Of a stretch of DNA of 36,373 nt, positions 17,084 to 24,163 are shown piece by piece. The stretch lies in the NCBI GenBank assembly GCA_018335035.1, contig JAGXKT010000019.1:1-36373 (forward strand), written 5' to 3'. Numbering within the stretch: position 1 is the first letter of the stretch; every line of letters starts with the position of its first letter. Source of the DNA: Phycisphaerae bacterium (GTDB lineage: Bacteria; Planctomycetota; Phycisphaerae; SM23-33). Below the pieces are notes generated by a model. The model was not told the origin of the DNA and did not search any database. It saw only the letters and a program-made list of their open reading frames with translations. The translations under genes were made by a program, and so were the position numbers.

Positions 17084-17719
17084 ATGATCGCCGACGGACA
17101 ACTCGCCCAGCCGCTAGACATCGTCACCGTCGTGGTGCCGGTGGCGGTGTACTTCTTCATCCTCGGGCTGCTCAACAGTCGGCGCCGTCCCCAGTTGCTC
17201 AGCGGGCGGTGTGATTTCGCCATCCTCGCCATCGCCCTGAGCCCGCTGGGCGTCCTGCCGATGGTCAAAACCCTTGGCGGCGCGGCGTGGACGATCCCCC
17301 TGGCCGTGGCGATGCCGGCCGTGCTGATCGCGCTGCTCTCGCCCGGCCGGGCTACGTGGGTCATTTACAACGTGTCCCGCCCGGCCGCTCGCAAGGCGGT
17401 GGCACGCACGGTCAAGCGCCTTGGGCTGCCGTACCGCCAGGCGGCCGAGGGGCTCTATCTGCCGGGCGCCGATGCCACGGTCCGCCTCGGCGGGCTCACC
17501 GTGCTGCGGAATGTCTCCGTGCGGCTCAGCGGCGGCGACCGCCAGTTGGCACGCCGCTTCTCCGAAGCACTTGGCACCGAGTTGGCCGGCGTCCGCGTCG
17601 AGCCGACACCGACCGGTGTCACCCTCCTTCTGGTCGCCACCGGCATGCTGGCCGCCCCCTTGACGCTCGTCGCGCGAGACGCGCCCCAGGTCGTCCGCCT
17701 GCTGACGGATCTTTTCTAG
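17084..17719 (+). CDS. Integral membrane protein of unknown function
   Basis: A 211-residue protein. Hydrophobic segments lie at about 12-31, 44-62, 66-86 and 178-198. A basic soluble region (about 92-175) sits between the third and last segments. It is not a recognised family. GGAGG eight bases before ATG 17084 supports the start. It follows the small Arg-rich gene by 33 bp and may belong to the same transcript. Membrane location is well supported; the function is unknown. Confidence 0.7.
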   Translation: MIADGQLAQPLDIVTVVVPVAVYFFILGLLNSRRRPQLLSGRCDFAILAIALSPLGVLPMVKTLGGAAWTIPLAVAMPAVLIALLSPGRATWVIYNVSRPAARKAVARTVKRLGLPYRQAAEGLYLPGADATVRLGGLTVLRNVSVRLSGGDRQLARRFSEALGTELAGVRVEPTPTGVTLLLVATGMLAAPLTLVARDAPQVVRLLTDLF

Positions 17720-17776
17720 GCAGCCCTCGCCACGGTCGCTTGCCCCCGCCGCCACAGGCGCGCCGGAGACGATGCG

Positions 17777-17944
17777 TCAGCCGCCACGCACCCACGCGAC
17801 GGGGAGAACCCGCCGCAACACCAGGTCGGCCACACCACAGACAAACAGGACAATCTGCAGCGCCAATGCCCAGGCCCACGCCGCACGCTGATAGACCTTC
17901 AGCTTGACCGACTGCCCGACGGCCTGGTCAATGCCTTGCGTCAT
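17777..17944 (-). CDS. Possible 55-residue membrane protein
   Basis: ATG 17944 to TGA 17777-17779 encodes 55 residues: MTQGIDQAVGQSVKLKVY, then a hydrophobic helix of about 20 residues (AWAWALALQIVLFVCGV), then a basic end VLRRVLPVAWVRGG. About 80% of its third codon positions are G or C, in line with neighbouring genes. Its ATG overlaps a TGA as ATGA, suggesting translational coupling to a second small frame upstream. It lies downstream of the SRP RNA on the same strand. No homolog is recognised, so a chance frame cannot be excluded. Confidence 0.4.
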   Translation of the reverse strand: MTQGIDQAVGQSVKLKVYQRAAWAWALALQIVLFVCGVADLVLRRVLPVAWVRGG

Positions 17945-18096
17945 CAGCGACCCCAGCGCGCGCCCATGGCTCGGCCAAGAGCGTCGCCCGGCTGCGTGGC
18001 TGGTGTCATGTTCATCTCGGGGCGCGTCTCAGGCGGCTTCCATGCAGCGACCGCGTCTTCGAGTTCGTCGTACGCGACGTGCGCCGCAACCGCCAT
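17944..18096 (-). CDS. Possible 50-residue small ORF
   Basis: This frame starts MAVAAHVAYDELEDAVAAW and ends in RWGR. Its TGA overlaps the ATG of the 55-residue frame (ATGA). Third positions are about 75% G or C. There is no clear ribosome site and no known family. It may be the first cistron of a small pair, or the 5' transcript of the SRP RNA read-through. Low confidence. Confidence 0.2.
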   Translation of the reverse strand: MAVAAHVAYDELEDAVAAWKPPETRPEMNMTPATQPGDALGRAMGARWGR

Positions 18097-18181
18097 CCCG
18101 ATCGACCGACGCAGCGCAAAACAAAAGCCGTGCGCTCTGTGTCGAACCATCGCGGCGGGGCTTGCCCGGGCAGACGGCTCC

Positions 18182-18280
18182 GGCCAGGTTGCCCTCCGGC
18201 ACACGCTACCGGCACGCTTATGGCTGCTTCCTTCCGGACCTGACCAAGTTCACGGCGCAGCGTTGCAGAGGACCCAGCCC
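18182..18280 (-). ncRNA. ffs: Bacterial small SRP RNA (4.5S RNA)
   Basis: On the minus strand this ~99-nt segment carries the hallmark domain IV of SRP RNA: GGTCAGGTCCGGAAGGAAGC with its GGAA tetraloop and symmetric and asymmetric internal loops. The flanking CTTGGTC and CAGCCATAAG complete the hairpin. The ends pair: GGCTGGGT at the 5' end with ACCTGGCC at the 3' end (8 pairs including G-U). The upstream TCCTCTGCAACGC matches the usual 5' strand. Its protein partner Ffh is encoded at 438-1874 on the same strand, 16 kb away. The boundaries are estimated from the pairing. Confidence 0.95.
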
Positions 18281-18464
18281 TCAACGCCGTCGCTCGGGCC
18301 AGGGGGCCCGACGCGAACAGCCCTCGACAGAGCATCAGCCCCGCTATAGCGGATTGCGGGTCATCCCGACGAATCGGAACTCAGGGCACCGCTAGCGCCC
18401 CACCTAGCACGGCGACCACGCATTCTACCGCATCGCGCCCGGCCGCGACAACCGCTGTGCCGCC
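18281..18464. other. Upstream region of SRP RNA
   Basis: About 180 bases with no gene. On the minus strand it holds a possible promoter at 18422-18451 and a TATAGC hexamer at 18343-18348. It also holds a hairpin, TCGGGCC-N4-GGCCCGA, just 5' of the RNA. Any of these could define the RNA's 5' end or be part of a longer precursor. Confidence 0.4.
18422..18451 (-). promoter_or_regulatory. Candidate promoter upstream of SRP RNA
   Basis: On the minus strand, TTGTCG (18446-18451), an 18-bp spacer and TAGAAT (18422-18427) resemble a sigma70 promoter. The predicted start is at about 18415, which leaves a leader of about 135 nt before the mature SRP RNA. A precursor that is trimmed afterwards would be needed. 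Confidence 0.4.
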
Positions 18465-20588
18465 TCAGGACGACAGCGGCGCCAGCGGGAAGGTCCGCTT
18501 GTCCTTCGGTCGCGGGCCGACGTCCGAGACGTCCAGCGGCTTGAAGCCCAGTTCCAGCGCAGGCGAATCGTCGGCGAGGGTGAAATCCCGTCCGGCGATA
18601 TCGGCGCATTTCGGATCGGCGATGACGGAGTGGCGATCATTGCCCCGCTGCGTCCACTCGTCCCACGGGTAGACGCGGTCGTACCCCTCGTCGGCGATCA
18701 GGTGCCCGCCATCGGCGCACCACAGCTCCGCGCCGCCGACGTCCCAGAAGCAGTTCAGGTCGCTGATGAAGTTGTCGCGGTCGAGCGTGCCGGTCACGTC
18801 GCCGATCCAGCGCTCCATGCCGCCGAGGAAGATCGGGCTGCCGTCCGTGATAACGATGTTCCGTTCGAAGGTAAACGCGTTGGTGATGCGCCCGTCGGGG
18901 GCGCTGCCGGTGTACTCCGTGTCGTTGCCGCGGCTGATGGCGATAATCGCCTCGCCGGCGAAGGCCCACAGGTTGTTTCGGACGTGGCTCTCGCGCCCGA
19001 AGTGCAGGTGGAACAACTGGCTCGTGCAGTCGTAGCAGAGGTTGTTCTCGATGACGATCTCGCTGGAGCCCTCGTCCGGGTAAATCGCCCAGCCGCCGTA
19101 CCTGTGGCTGTGGACGTCGTGGATCACGTTGCCGCGCACGGCCGTGCCGGGCTGAACGCCCAGCAGGTACACCGCGCCCATGTCGTTGAGCCAGCCCTGC
19201 CCGACGTCGTGGATGTGGTTCTTCTCGATGCGGTTGTCCCGCGCGACGGACTCGGCGTAACCCCAGACCCAGCCGACGGAGATGCCCGTGTAGTACAGGT
19301 CGTGGATGTGGTTGTGCGCCACGTAATTGCCGAAGGTGTTCTTCAGCGTGATCGCGGGCCCGCAGTGATGCACGCGCCCGAGTGCGTGGATGTGATTGTC
19401 GCTGATGATGTTGTTGCCCGTGCGTCGGCGGCGCGGGCCCTTGGCGTTGGCGCCGTCGACCTTGATGCCCCCGGCGCCGATGTCGCTGATCTCGCAGCCG
19501 ACGATGCGGCAAAACGCACAGCCGTCCTGGATGTCGAACGCGTAGTTGCCCGCGTGGCGGATCGCGCAGTCCTCGAAGGCGATCTCGCGCGCCCCACGCA
19601 GCTCAATCGCCCCGGGCATTTTGGCCGCCGACTGGGCGGCGCGGTTGTACTGGCGCCAGTCGTGTCCCTCGAAGGCGATACCCTCGAAGCGGACATTCTC
19701 GACCAGCGCCTCGGCGTCCGGGTCGCCGTGGATATTCAGCAGCGCGTCCGGGGCGGGCGCGACGACGTCGGCGGTTTCGGGCGTCTCGCCATCCTGCGGA
19801 ACGTAATACGCGCACTGGGCCTCGCGGTCGAGGTACCAGTCGCCCGGCGCGGTCAACGCCTCGAAGACGTGCTCGATGTAGTACCGCGCGTACTGCGCGT
19901 TCAGGTCGTCGACCAGCGGGCGATTGGGCTCCTCGGCGAGCGTCACCGACCGCGTGTGCGGGTCGTACGAGGCCACGGGGCAGCGCTCCTCGATCCACCA
20001 GTGCAGCATGACCACGTTGCAGTCGGTGATGTTCCGGAACTCCTGCCAGTGGCCCTCGCCGGCGATGAAGGTATGCCGCTGCTCGACCTTGCGCTCGAGG
20101 ATCGGCGTCAGCGTCGTGCCCGGCACGTCGGCCATCCAGTAGACGCCCTCCTTGGGCAGGCGGGCGGGCTGCGCGCGGCGGCCGTTGACGAAAAGCTGGC
20201 GGAAGTCGCCGATCCGGTCGATCACGTCGGCGACGTCGGCCTTCCAACAAGCGACGCCGTCATTGACCGTCGCCGGCTGCCAGCCGGTGACCGGAACGCA
20301 CGTGGCGATCACGGGGCGGGCGCCGTCGGCGGCGCGGAACGTGATGTGCGACGCGTCGGGGCCCAGCGGCAGCGGCGCGTCGAGGCGATGCCGCCCGTCG
20401 GCAAGCACCACCGTCGCCGGGCGCTCGGGCGACCGGGCCATGTCGCGGGCCGCAGCCACCGCGGCCGGGAGCGTCGCCAGCGGTCCATCGGATCCGTCGG
20501 CGGCGGGCGCCGCGAGCCGGCCCGTCCAGTCGTCGTTGCCCTCGGTTGCCGATACGTACACCACGTGGTCGTCCGTTGCTGCGTTCAT
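18465..20588 (-). CDS. Right-handed beta-helix protein (probable carbohydrate-active)
   Basis: A 707-residue protein. The first third has extra beta domains. It begins MNAATDDHVVYVSATEGNDD and has no signal peptide. From about residue 230 it is a parallel beta-helix: repeated xxIxxNxIxxxxxxGIxx coils (NNIISDNHIHALG, VAHNHIHDLYYTGISVGW, EKNHIHDVGQ). This architecture is shared by pectate lyase-like and polysaccharide-degrading enzymes and by DUF1565 proteins; the exact substrate is unknown. ATG 20588 has GGAGAG at ideal spacing. The reading frame stays open upstream, but that part only translates the hairpin repeats, so it was excluded. It is divergent from another beta-helix gene. Confidence 0.8.
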   Translation of the reverse strand: MNAATDDHVVYVSATEGNDDWTGRLAAPAADGSDGPLATLPAAVAAARDMARSPERPATVVLADGRHRLDAPLPLGPDASHITFRAADGARPVIATCVPVTGWQPATVNDGVACWKADVADVIDRIGDFRQLFVNGRRAQPARLPKEGVYWMADVPGTTLTPILERKVEQRHTFIAGEGHWQEFRNITDCNVVMLHWWIEERCPVASYDPHTRSVTLAEEPNRPLVDDLNAQYARYYIEHVFEALTAPGDWYLDREAQCAYYVPQDGETPETADVVAPAPDALLNIHGDPDAEALVENVRFEGIAFEGHDWRQYNRAAQSAAKMPGAIELRGAREIAFEDCAIRHAGNYAFDIQDGCAFCRIVGCEISDIGAGGIKVDGANAKGPRRRRTGNNIISDNHIHALGRVHHCGPAITLKNTFGNYVAHNHIHDLYYTGISVGWVWGYAESVARDNRIEKNHIHDVGQGWLNDMGAVYLLGVQPGTAVRGNVIHDVHSHRYGGWAIYPDEGSSEIVIENNLCYDCTSQLFHLHFGRESHVRNNLWAFAGEAIIAISRGNDTEYTGSAPDGRITNAFTFERNIVITDGSPIFLGGMERWIGDVTGTLDRDNFISDLNCFWDVGGAELWCADGGHLIADEGYDRVYPWDEWTQRGNDRHSVIADPKCADIAGRDFTLADDSPALELGFKPLDVSDVGPRPKDKRTFPLAPLSS

Positions 20589-20717
20589 CGTCTCTCCATG
20601 GCATCGTGTGCGTGTCGCAAACGCGGCATTAGAGGCCGCGGCGGCGGGAAGTTCAAACGAAAAGCCCCTCGTCGTGGCATGGGCCCGTGCGGACCTGCGA
20701 CATCCTGCCCATGTGTC

Positions 20718-20879
20718 GCACGGCCGTCTCGGCCGTGCTCGCCTGGCGTCGTTCGTGTAGGCAGGGGCCGGAGGCCCCTGCGACACACGGGCGAGACGCC
20801 CGCGCCACGACACGTCATTCGTATGGGCAGGGGCCGGGGGCCCCTGCGACACACGGGCGAGACGCCCGCGCCACGACAC
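20718..20879. repeat. Tandem hairpin-repeat cluster
   Basis: Two 53-bp copies at 20761-20813 and 20827-20879 differ at one base and repeat with a 66-bp period. Each has two hairpins: GGGGCCGGAGGCCCC and CGGGCGAGACGCCCG. A third hairpin, CACGGCCG-TCT-CGGCCGTG, precedes them (from about 20718). The repeated text resembles GC-rich hairpin elements known from planctomycete intergenic DNA. Confidence 0.85.
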
Positions 20880-20949
20880 ATGGCCCGTGCCACGACGAAC
20901 GGAGCATCGATCGAGCCGCGGTTCTCATGGCGAGCGGCGGGACGGCGGG

Positions 20950-20955
20950 TATAAT
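20950..20955 (+). promoter_or_regulatory. -10 element upstream of the secreted beta-helix gene
   Basis: A perfect TATAAT lies 39 bp before ATG 20995 in an otherwise GC-rich region. It would give a leader of about 33 nt that includes the AGGAAAGG ribosome site. No convincing -35 hexamer is seen at standard spacing. Confidence 0.4.
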
Positions 20956-20994
20956 GCCCGCCACCGCGGGGGGTACGACAGGAAAGGCCATCCC

Positions 20995-23037
20995 ATGACA
21001 GCATCGTCCCCCCGCCGCGTCCTGATCGTCGCCGCGGTCGCCCTGGCGACCCTGCCGCCCGTCGCGGCCGGACGCACCTACATCGTGGACCGGAACCATC
21101 CCAAGGCCGCTGACGACAACCCCGGCTCGCCCGCCGCACCGCTGAAGACGATCTCCCGTGCGGCCGCGCTGGCCGGACCCGGCGACACCGTGCGCGTCCA
21201 CGGCGGGGTCTATCGTGAGCGGGTCGCGCCGGTCCGCGGCGGCGAGCCGGGCAAGCCGGTGGTCTATCGCGCCGCAGCCGGCGAGGCGGTGGCGATCCGC
21301 GGGTCGGACCTGTGGCCGGGCCCGTGGGAACCCGTCGCCGGCGCCGACGGCGTCTATCGCACCACGCTGGACGCGGCGGCCTTCCGCACCGGCGCGCCGA
21401 AAGGCGCGGTGCAATCGTATAACCCTTTTGCCACGCCGCTGCAAACGCGGAAGGACTATAGCTGCGGGCAGGTGTTCGCCGACGGTCAGCCCCTGCGCGA
21501 ACTGCCGGACGCCGAGCAGCTCGCCGCGGCGCCGGGCTGCTGGACCTCAGACGGCAAGACGCTGACAATCCATCTGCCGCGCCCCTACCGACGGATCGAC
21601 GACGTCCGCGTGGAGATCTCCGTCCGGGGGCGGGTCTTCGCGCCGTACACGCGCGGGCTGGGCTACATCCACGTGATCGGCTTCCGCATGGCCCACTGCG
21701 GCAACAACTTCCACGCCGGGTTCTACGTGCCGGGCAATCGCTTCCCGCAGGCCGGGGCCCTGGGCTGCCGCGGGGGGAACCACTGGCGGATCGAGAACTG
21801 CATCATCGAACACGCCAAAACCACGGGCATCGACTGCGGCTACGAAGGCCGCCACGACCTCGACGGGCTCGACCAGGGCCCGGGGCGCGACTGCGGCTAT
21901 CACGTCATCCGCGGGTGCATCATCCGCGACAACGGCGCCGCGGGCATCGTCGGGTGCAACACGCCGGAGGTGCAGATCGTCGGAAACGTCATCGAGCGCA
22001 ACGACACGCTCGGCCTGGGCGGCATGGAAACCGGCGGCATCAAGCTCCACGGCTTCACCGACGGGCTGATCGCCGAAAACCTCATCCGCGAGAACGATAC
22101 CTCCGGCATCTGGCTGGACAACATCTACCGACACAGCCGAGTGACCCGGAACGTCATCATCGCCAACCGCGGCGCAGGGCTGTTCCTGGAACTCGGGCGC
22201 GGGCCGCTGCTGGTGGACAACAACATCCTCGCGCTGAGCACGGCGGGGCGCGGCCTGGCCGGCGACGGCATCTACAGCCACGACGCCGGCGGCGTGACCG
22301 TCGCACACAACCTGATCTACTTCAACGGCAACTTCGGCGTCTGGGCGCACGTGGGCACCGAGCGCCGCAGCCGCGGGCCCGGCGCCTCCGGCTGGCGCGT
22401 GGTGAACAACATCATCATCGGCAACCATCGCGGGGCGATCTCGCTGCCGGCCGAGTCGCGACGCTCCCGCGACAACCACAGCGACTACAACGTACTGGCT
22501 GGGGCCTTCGGGCTGGTGATGTCCGAAACGTACGGCGCGCCGCTCGATGCGCCGCTGCTTCTGGTCAACAGCAACAAGGACCGCACGTCGCGCGATGAGC
22601 TCGTCGACCAGTACCGCGCGGCGCTCGACGCCGCCGACGTGCCCGCCGCCGAACGCCCGAACCTCGCCCGCTGGCGCGAGCGCCCGGTGCTGTCGCTGGC
22701 GCATTGGCGGCTCTGGACCGGCCGGGACCGCCACAGCCGCGCCGCAACCGTGCTGCGCCCCCAACTGAGCCGCGAAGGTCTGACGCTGAGCTTCGTCCTC
22801 GACGACGCGGCCGCAACGCTGGCCTGCCCGCCTCTCGACGGCGTCCGAACCGATCTGCTCGGACGGGCGATCGACGCGACCACCGTCCGCCCGGGACCGT
22901 TCCAGGACCTCGTCGGCGAGCCGCGCCTGTCCGAAGACGACGGGACATACCACACCCCCCACCGCGGACAGTTCGAGAAGCTCCGCGACCCCGCGACCAA
23001 CCGCTACCGCCTCTGGCCGCTGCCCGGGACTAAATAG
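20995..23037 (+). CDS. Secreted right-handed beta-helix protein (DUF1565-like)
   Basis: A 680-residue exported protein. A signal peptide (about 1-25) ends in PPVAAG. The N-terminal RTYIVDRNHPKAADDNPGSPAAPLKTISRAAALAGPGDTV is the typical start of DUF1565/beta-helix proteins. From about residue 250 to 500 there are beta-helix coils with Asn ladders (NVIERNDTLGLGG, NLIRENDTSGIWLDN, NIIIGNHRGAISL). The last ~130 residues are a separate domain. Such proteins commonly bind or cleave polysaccharides outside the cell, but the substrate is unknown. The stop codon lies inside the left arm of the palindrome at 23036-23110. Confidence 0.85.
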   Translation: MTASSPRRVLIVAAVALATLPPVAAGRTYIVDRNHPKAADDNPGSPAAPLKTISRAAALAGPGDTVRVHGGVYRERVAPVRGGEPGKPVVYRAAAGEAVAIRGSDLWPGPWEPVAGADGVYRTTLDAAAFRTGAPKGAVQSYNPFATPLQTRKDYSCGQVFADGQPLRELPDAEQLAAAPGCWTSDGKTLTIHLPRPYRRIDDVRVEISVRGRVFAPYTRGLGYIHVIGFRMAHCGNNFHAGFYVPGNRFPQAGALGCRGGNHWRIENCIIEHAKTTGIDCGYEGRHDLDGLDQGPGRDCGYHVIRGCIIRDNGAAGIVGCNTPEVQIVGNVIERNDTLGLGGMETGGIKLHGFTDGLIAENLIRENDTSGIWLDNIYRHSRVTRNVIIANRGAGLFLELGRGPLLVDNNILALSTAGRGLAGDGIYSHDAGGVTVAHNLIYFNGNFGVWAHVGTERRSRGPGASGWRVVNNIIIGNHRGAISLPAESRRSRDNHSDYNVLAGAFGLVMSETYGAPLDAPLLLVNSNKDRTSRDELVDQYRAALDAADVPAAERPNLARWRERPVLSLAHWRLWTGRDRHSRAATVLRPQLSREGLTLSFVLDDAAATLACPPLDGVRTDLLGRAIDATTVRPGPFQDLVGEPRLSEDDGTYHTPHRGQFEKLRDPATNRYRLWPLPGTK

Positions 23038-23110
23038 GGACAGCCACCATTTTCGCACTTAGTTTCCCCACATTGCGTGGGCGCGTCATGCGAGAATGGT
23101 GGCTGTCCCT
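23036..23110. repeat. GGGACAGCCACC palindromic repeat (RAYT/REP-like)
   Basis: 22-bp arms at 23036-23057 and 23089-23110 are inverted with one mismatch. Both carry AGGGACAGCCACCATT. A 31-bp central loop contains its own short stem (CCAC/GTGG). This GGGACAGCCACC sequence is typical of palindromes mobilised by REP-associated IS200-like transposases. No such transposase is in the window. It also could act as a terminator of the beta-helix gene. Confidence 0.85.
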
Positions 23111-23169
23111 GTTTACCCCCTGTTTACCCGGCCGTCTCGGGTGGGCGGGTCGATCGCCGCCGGGCGGGC

Positions 23170-23175
23170 TACAAT
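23170..23175 (+). promoter_or_regulatory. -10-like TACAAT upstream of nifU
   Basis: TACAAT ends 24 bases before ATG 23200. The predicted leader is about 18 nt and includes the purine-rich GAAAGG. Confidence 0.35.
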
Positions 23176-23199
23176 GGTACGAAAGGCAATGAGGGCGCG

Positions 23200-24060
23200 A
23201 TGTGGGATTATACAGACAAGGTCAAGGATCACTTTCTCAACCCGCGCAACGCGGGCGCGGTGGATGCACCCGATCTGGACGCGACGGTCGGCAACATCAC
23301 GTGTGGCGACGCGTTGCGGCTGACGGTGAAGCTCGACGAGGCCGGGCGCATCGCCGACGCGAAGTTCCAGACCTTCGGCTGCGCCAGCGCCATCGCCTCC
23401 AGTGACGCGCTGATCGAGTTGGTCAAGGGCAAGACCGTCGACGAGGCCGAGGCGATCACCAATGACGATATCGCCGAATACCTCGGCGGCCTGCCCGAAG
23501 CCAAACTGCACTGCTCGGTGATGGGCATGGAGGCGCTGCAAAAGGCCATCGCCCAGCATCGCCATCGTCCGTTCGACCTGGAGGATGCCGGCGAGGTCAT
23601 CTGCCAGTGCTTCGGCGTGACGGACACGCTGATCGAGAAGGTCGTCCGCGAGCACTCGCTGACGACGGTCGATGAGGTCACGCACTACACCAAGGCCGGC
23701 GGCGGTTGCGGGGCGTGCCACGCGGCAATCGAGCGGATTATCGCCAACGTGCGCGAGGAGACACAATCCGGCCCGGAGCCCGGGGCCCGGCGGCCCAAAC
23801 TGACGAATATCGAGCGCATGCGCCGCGTCGAGGAGGTCATCGAAGCGGAGATCCGCCCCGTCTTCCAGGCCGACGGCGGCGACATCGAGCTGGTGGACAT
23901 TGTCGGGTCGACCGTGCAGGTCGCCTTCCGCGGCAAATGCGCCTGGTGCCGCCAGCGGGACTTCACGGCCGACGGGACGATCGGCGGCAAGCTCCGCGAG
24001 CTCGTGGACGAGACCATCACCGTCGAGGACGTCAGCGAGCGGCTCGGCGACGAGCGCTAA
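23200..24060 (+). CDS. nifU: Three-domain Fe-S scaffold protein NifU
   Basis: Scaffold on which NifS-derived sulfur and iron are assembled into Fe-S clusters. The 286-residue protein has the full NifU layout. An IscU domain has Cys35, Asp37, Cys61 and Cys105. The central BFD-type [2Fe-2S] domain has Cys135, Cys137, Cys170 and Cys173 (CQCFG and GGCGACHA). The C-terminal Nfu domain has Cys247 and Cys250 (GKCAWCRQ). It does not imply nitrogen fixation on its own, since full-length NifU also serves as a general system in many anaerobes. nifS follows 103 bp downstream. ATG 23200 starts the conserved MWDYTDKVKDHF. Confidence 0.97.
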   Translation: MWDYTDKVKDHFLNPRNAGAVDAPDLDATVGNITCGDALRLTVKLDEAGRIADAKFQTFGCASAIASSDALIELVKGKTVDEAEAITNDDIAEYLGGLPEAKLHCSVMGMEALQKAIAQHRHRPFDLEDAGEVICQCFGVTDTLIEKVVREHSLTTVDEVTHYTKAGGGCGACHAAIERIIANVREETQSGPEPGARRPKLTNIERMRRVEEVIEAEIRPVFQADGGDIELVDIVGSTVQVAFRGKCAWCRQRDFTADGTIGGKLRELVDETITVEDVSERLGDER

Positions 24061-24067
24061 CGACATT

Positions 24068-24150
24068 CAACGCAGAGATCGCAAAGAGCGCTGAGAAGGG
24101 CTTTTGTTCAGAGTAATCTTTGCTCCGCGTTCTCAGCGTGCCCTGCGTTG
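24068..24150. repeat. Inverted repeat CAACGCAG...CTGAGAA
   Basis: The left arm at 24068-24097 and right arm at 24130-24150 match at both ends (CAACGCAG and CGCTGAGAA), with nine extra bases in the left arm. It lies between nifU and nifS. It is one of several 'ACGCAGAG/ACAGAGG'-type elements in the block. Confidence 0.65.
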
Positions 24151-24163
24151 AGAGGGTGTTTCC

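Larger units (their letters stand above)
20589..20994. other. Intergenic region between two divergent beta-helix genes
   Basis: About 400 bases with no gene. It holds the hairpin repeats (20718-20879) and, at the plus-strand end, TATAAT at 20950-20955. The ribosome site AGGAAAGG (about 20980-20987) precedes ATG 20995. Confidence 0.6.

Noticed and set aside
20589-20879. An N-terminal extension of the 18465-20588 gene by 97 codons
   Set aside because: The extension translates the hairpin repeats (repeated SWRGRLARVSQGP). A strong ribosome site lies before ATG 20588.
18630-20954. A 774-codon plus-strand frame opposite the beta-helix gene
   Set aside because: Antisense shadow of a recognised beta-helix protein. 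It also reads through the hairpin repeats.
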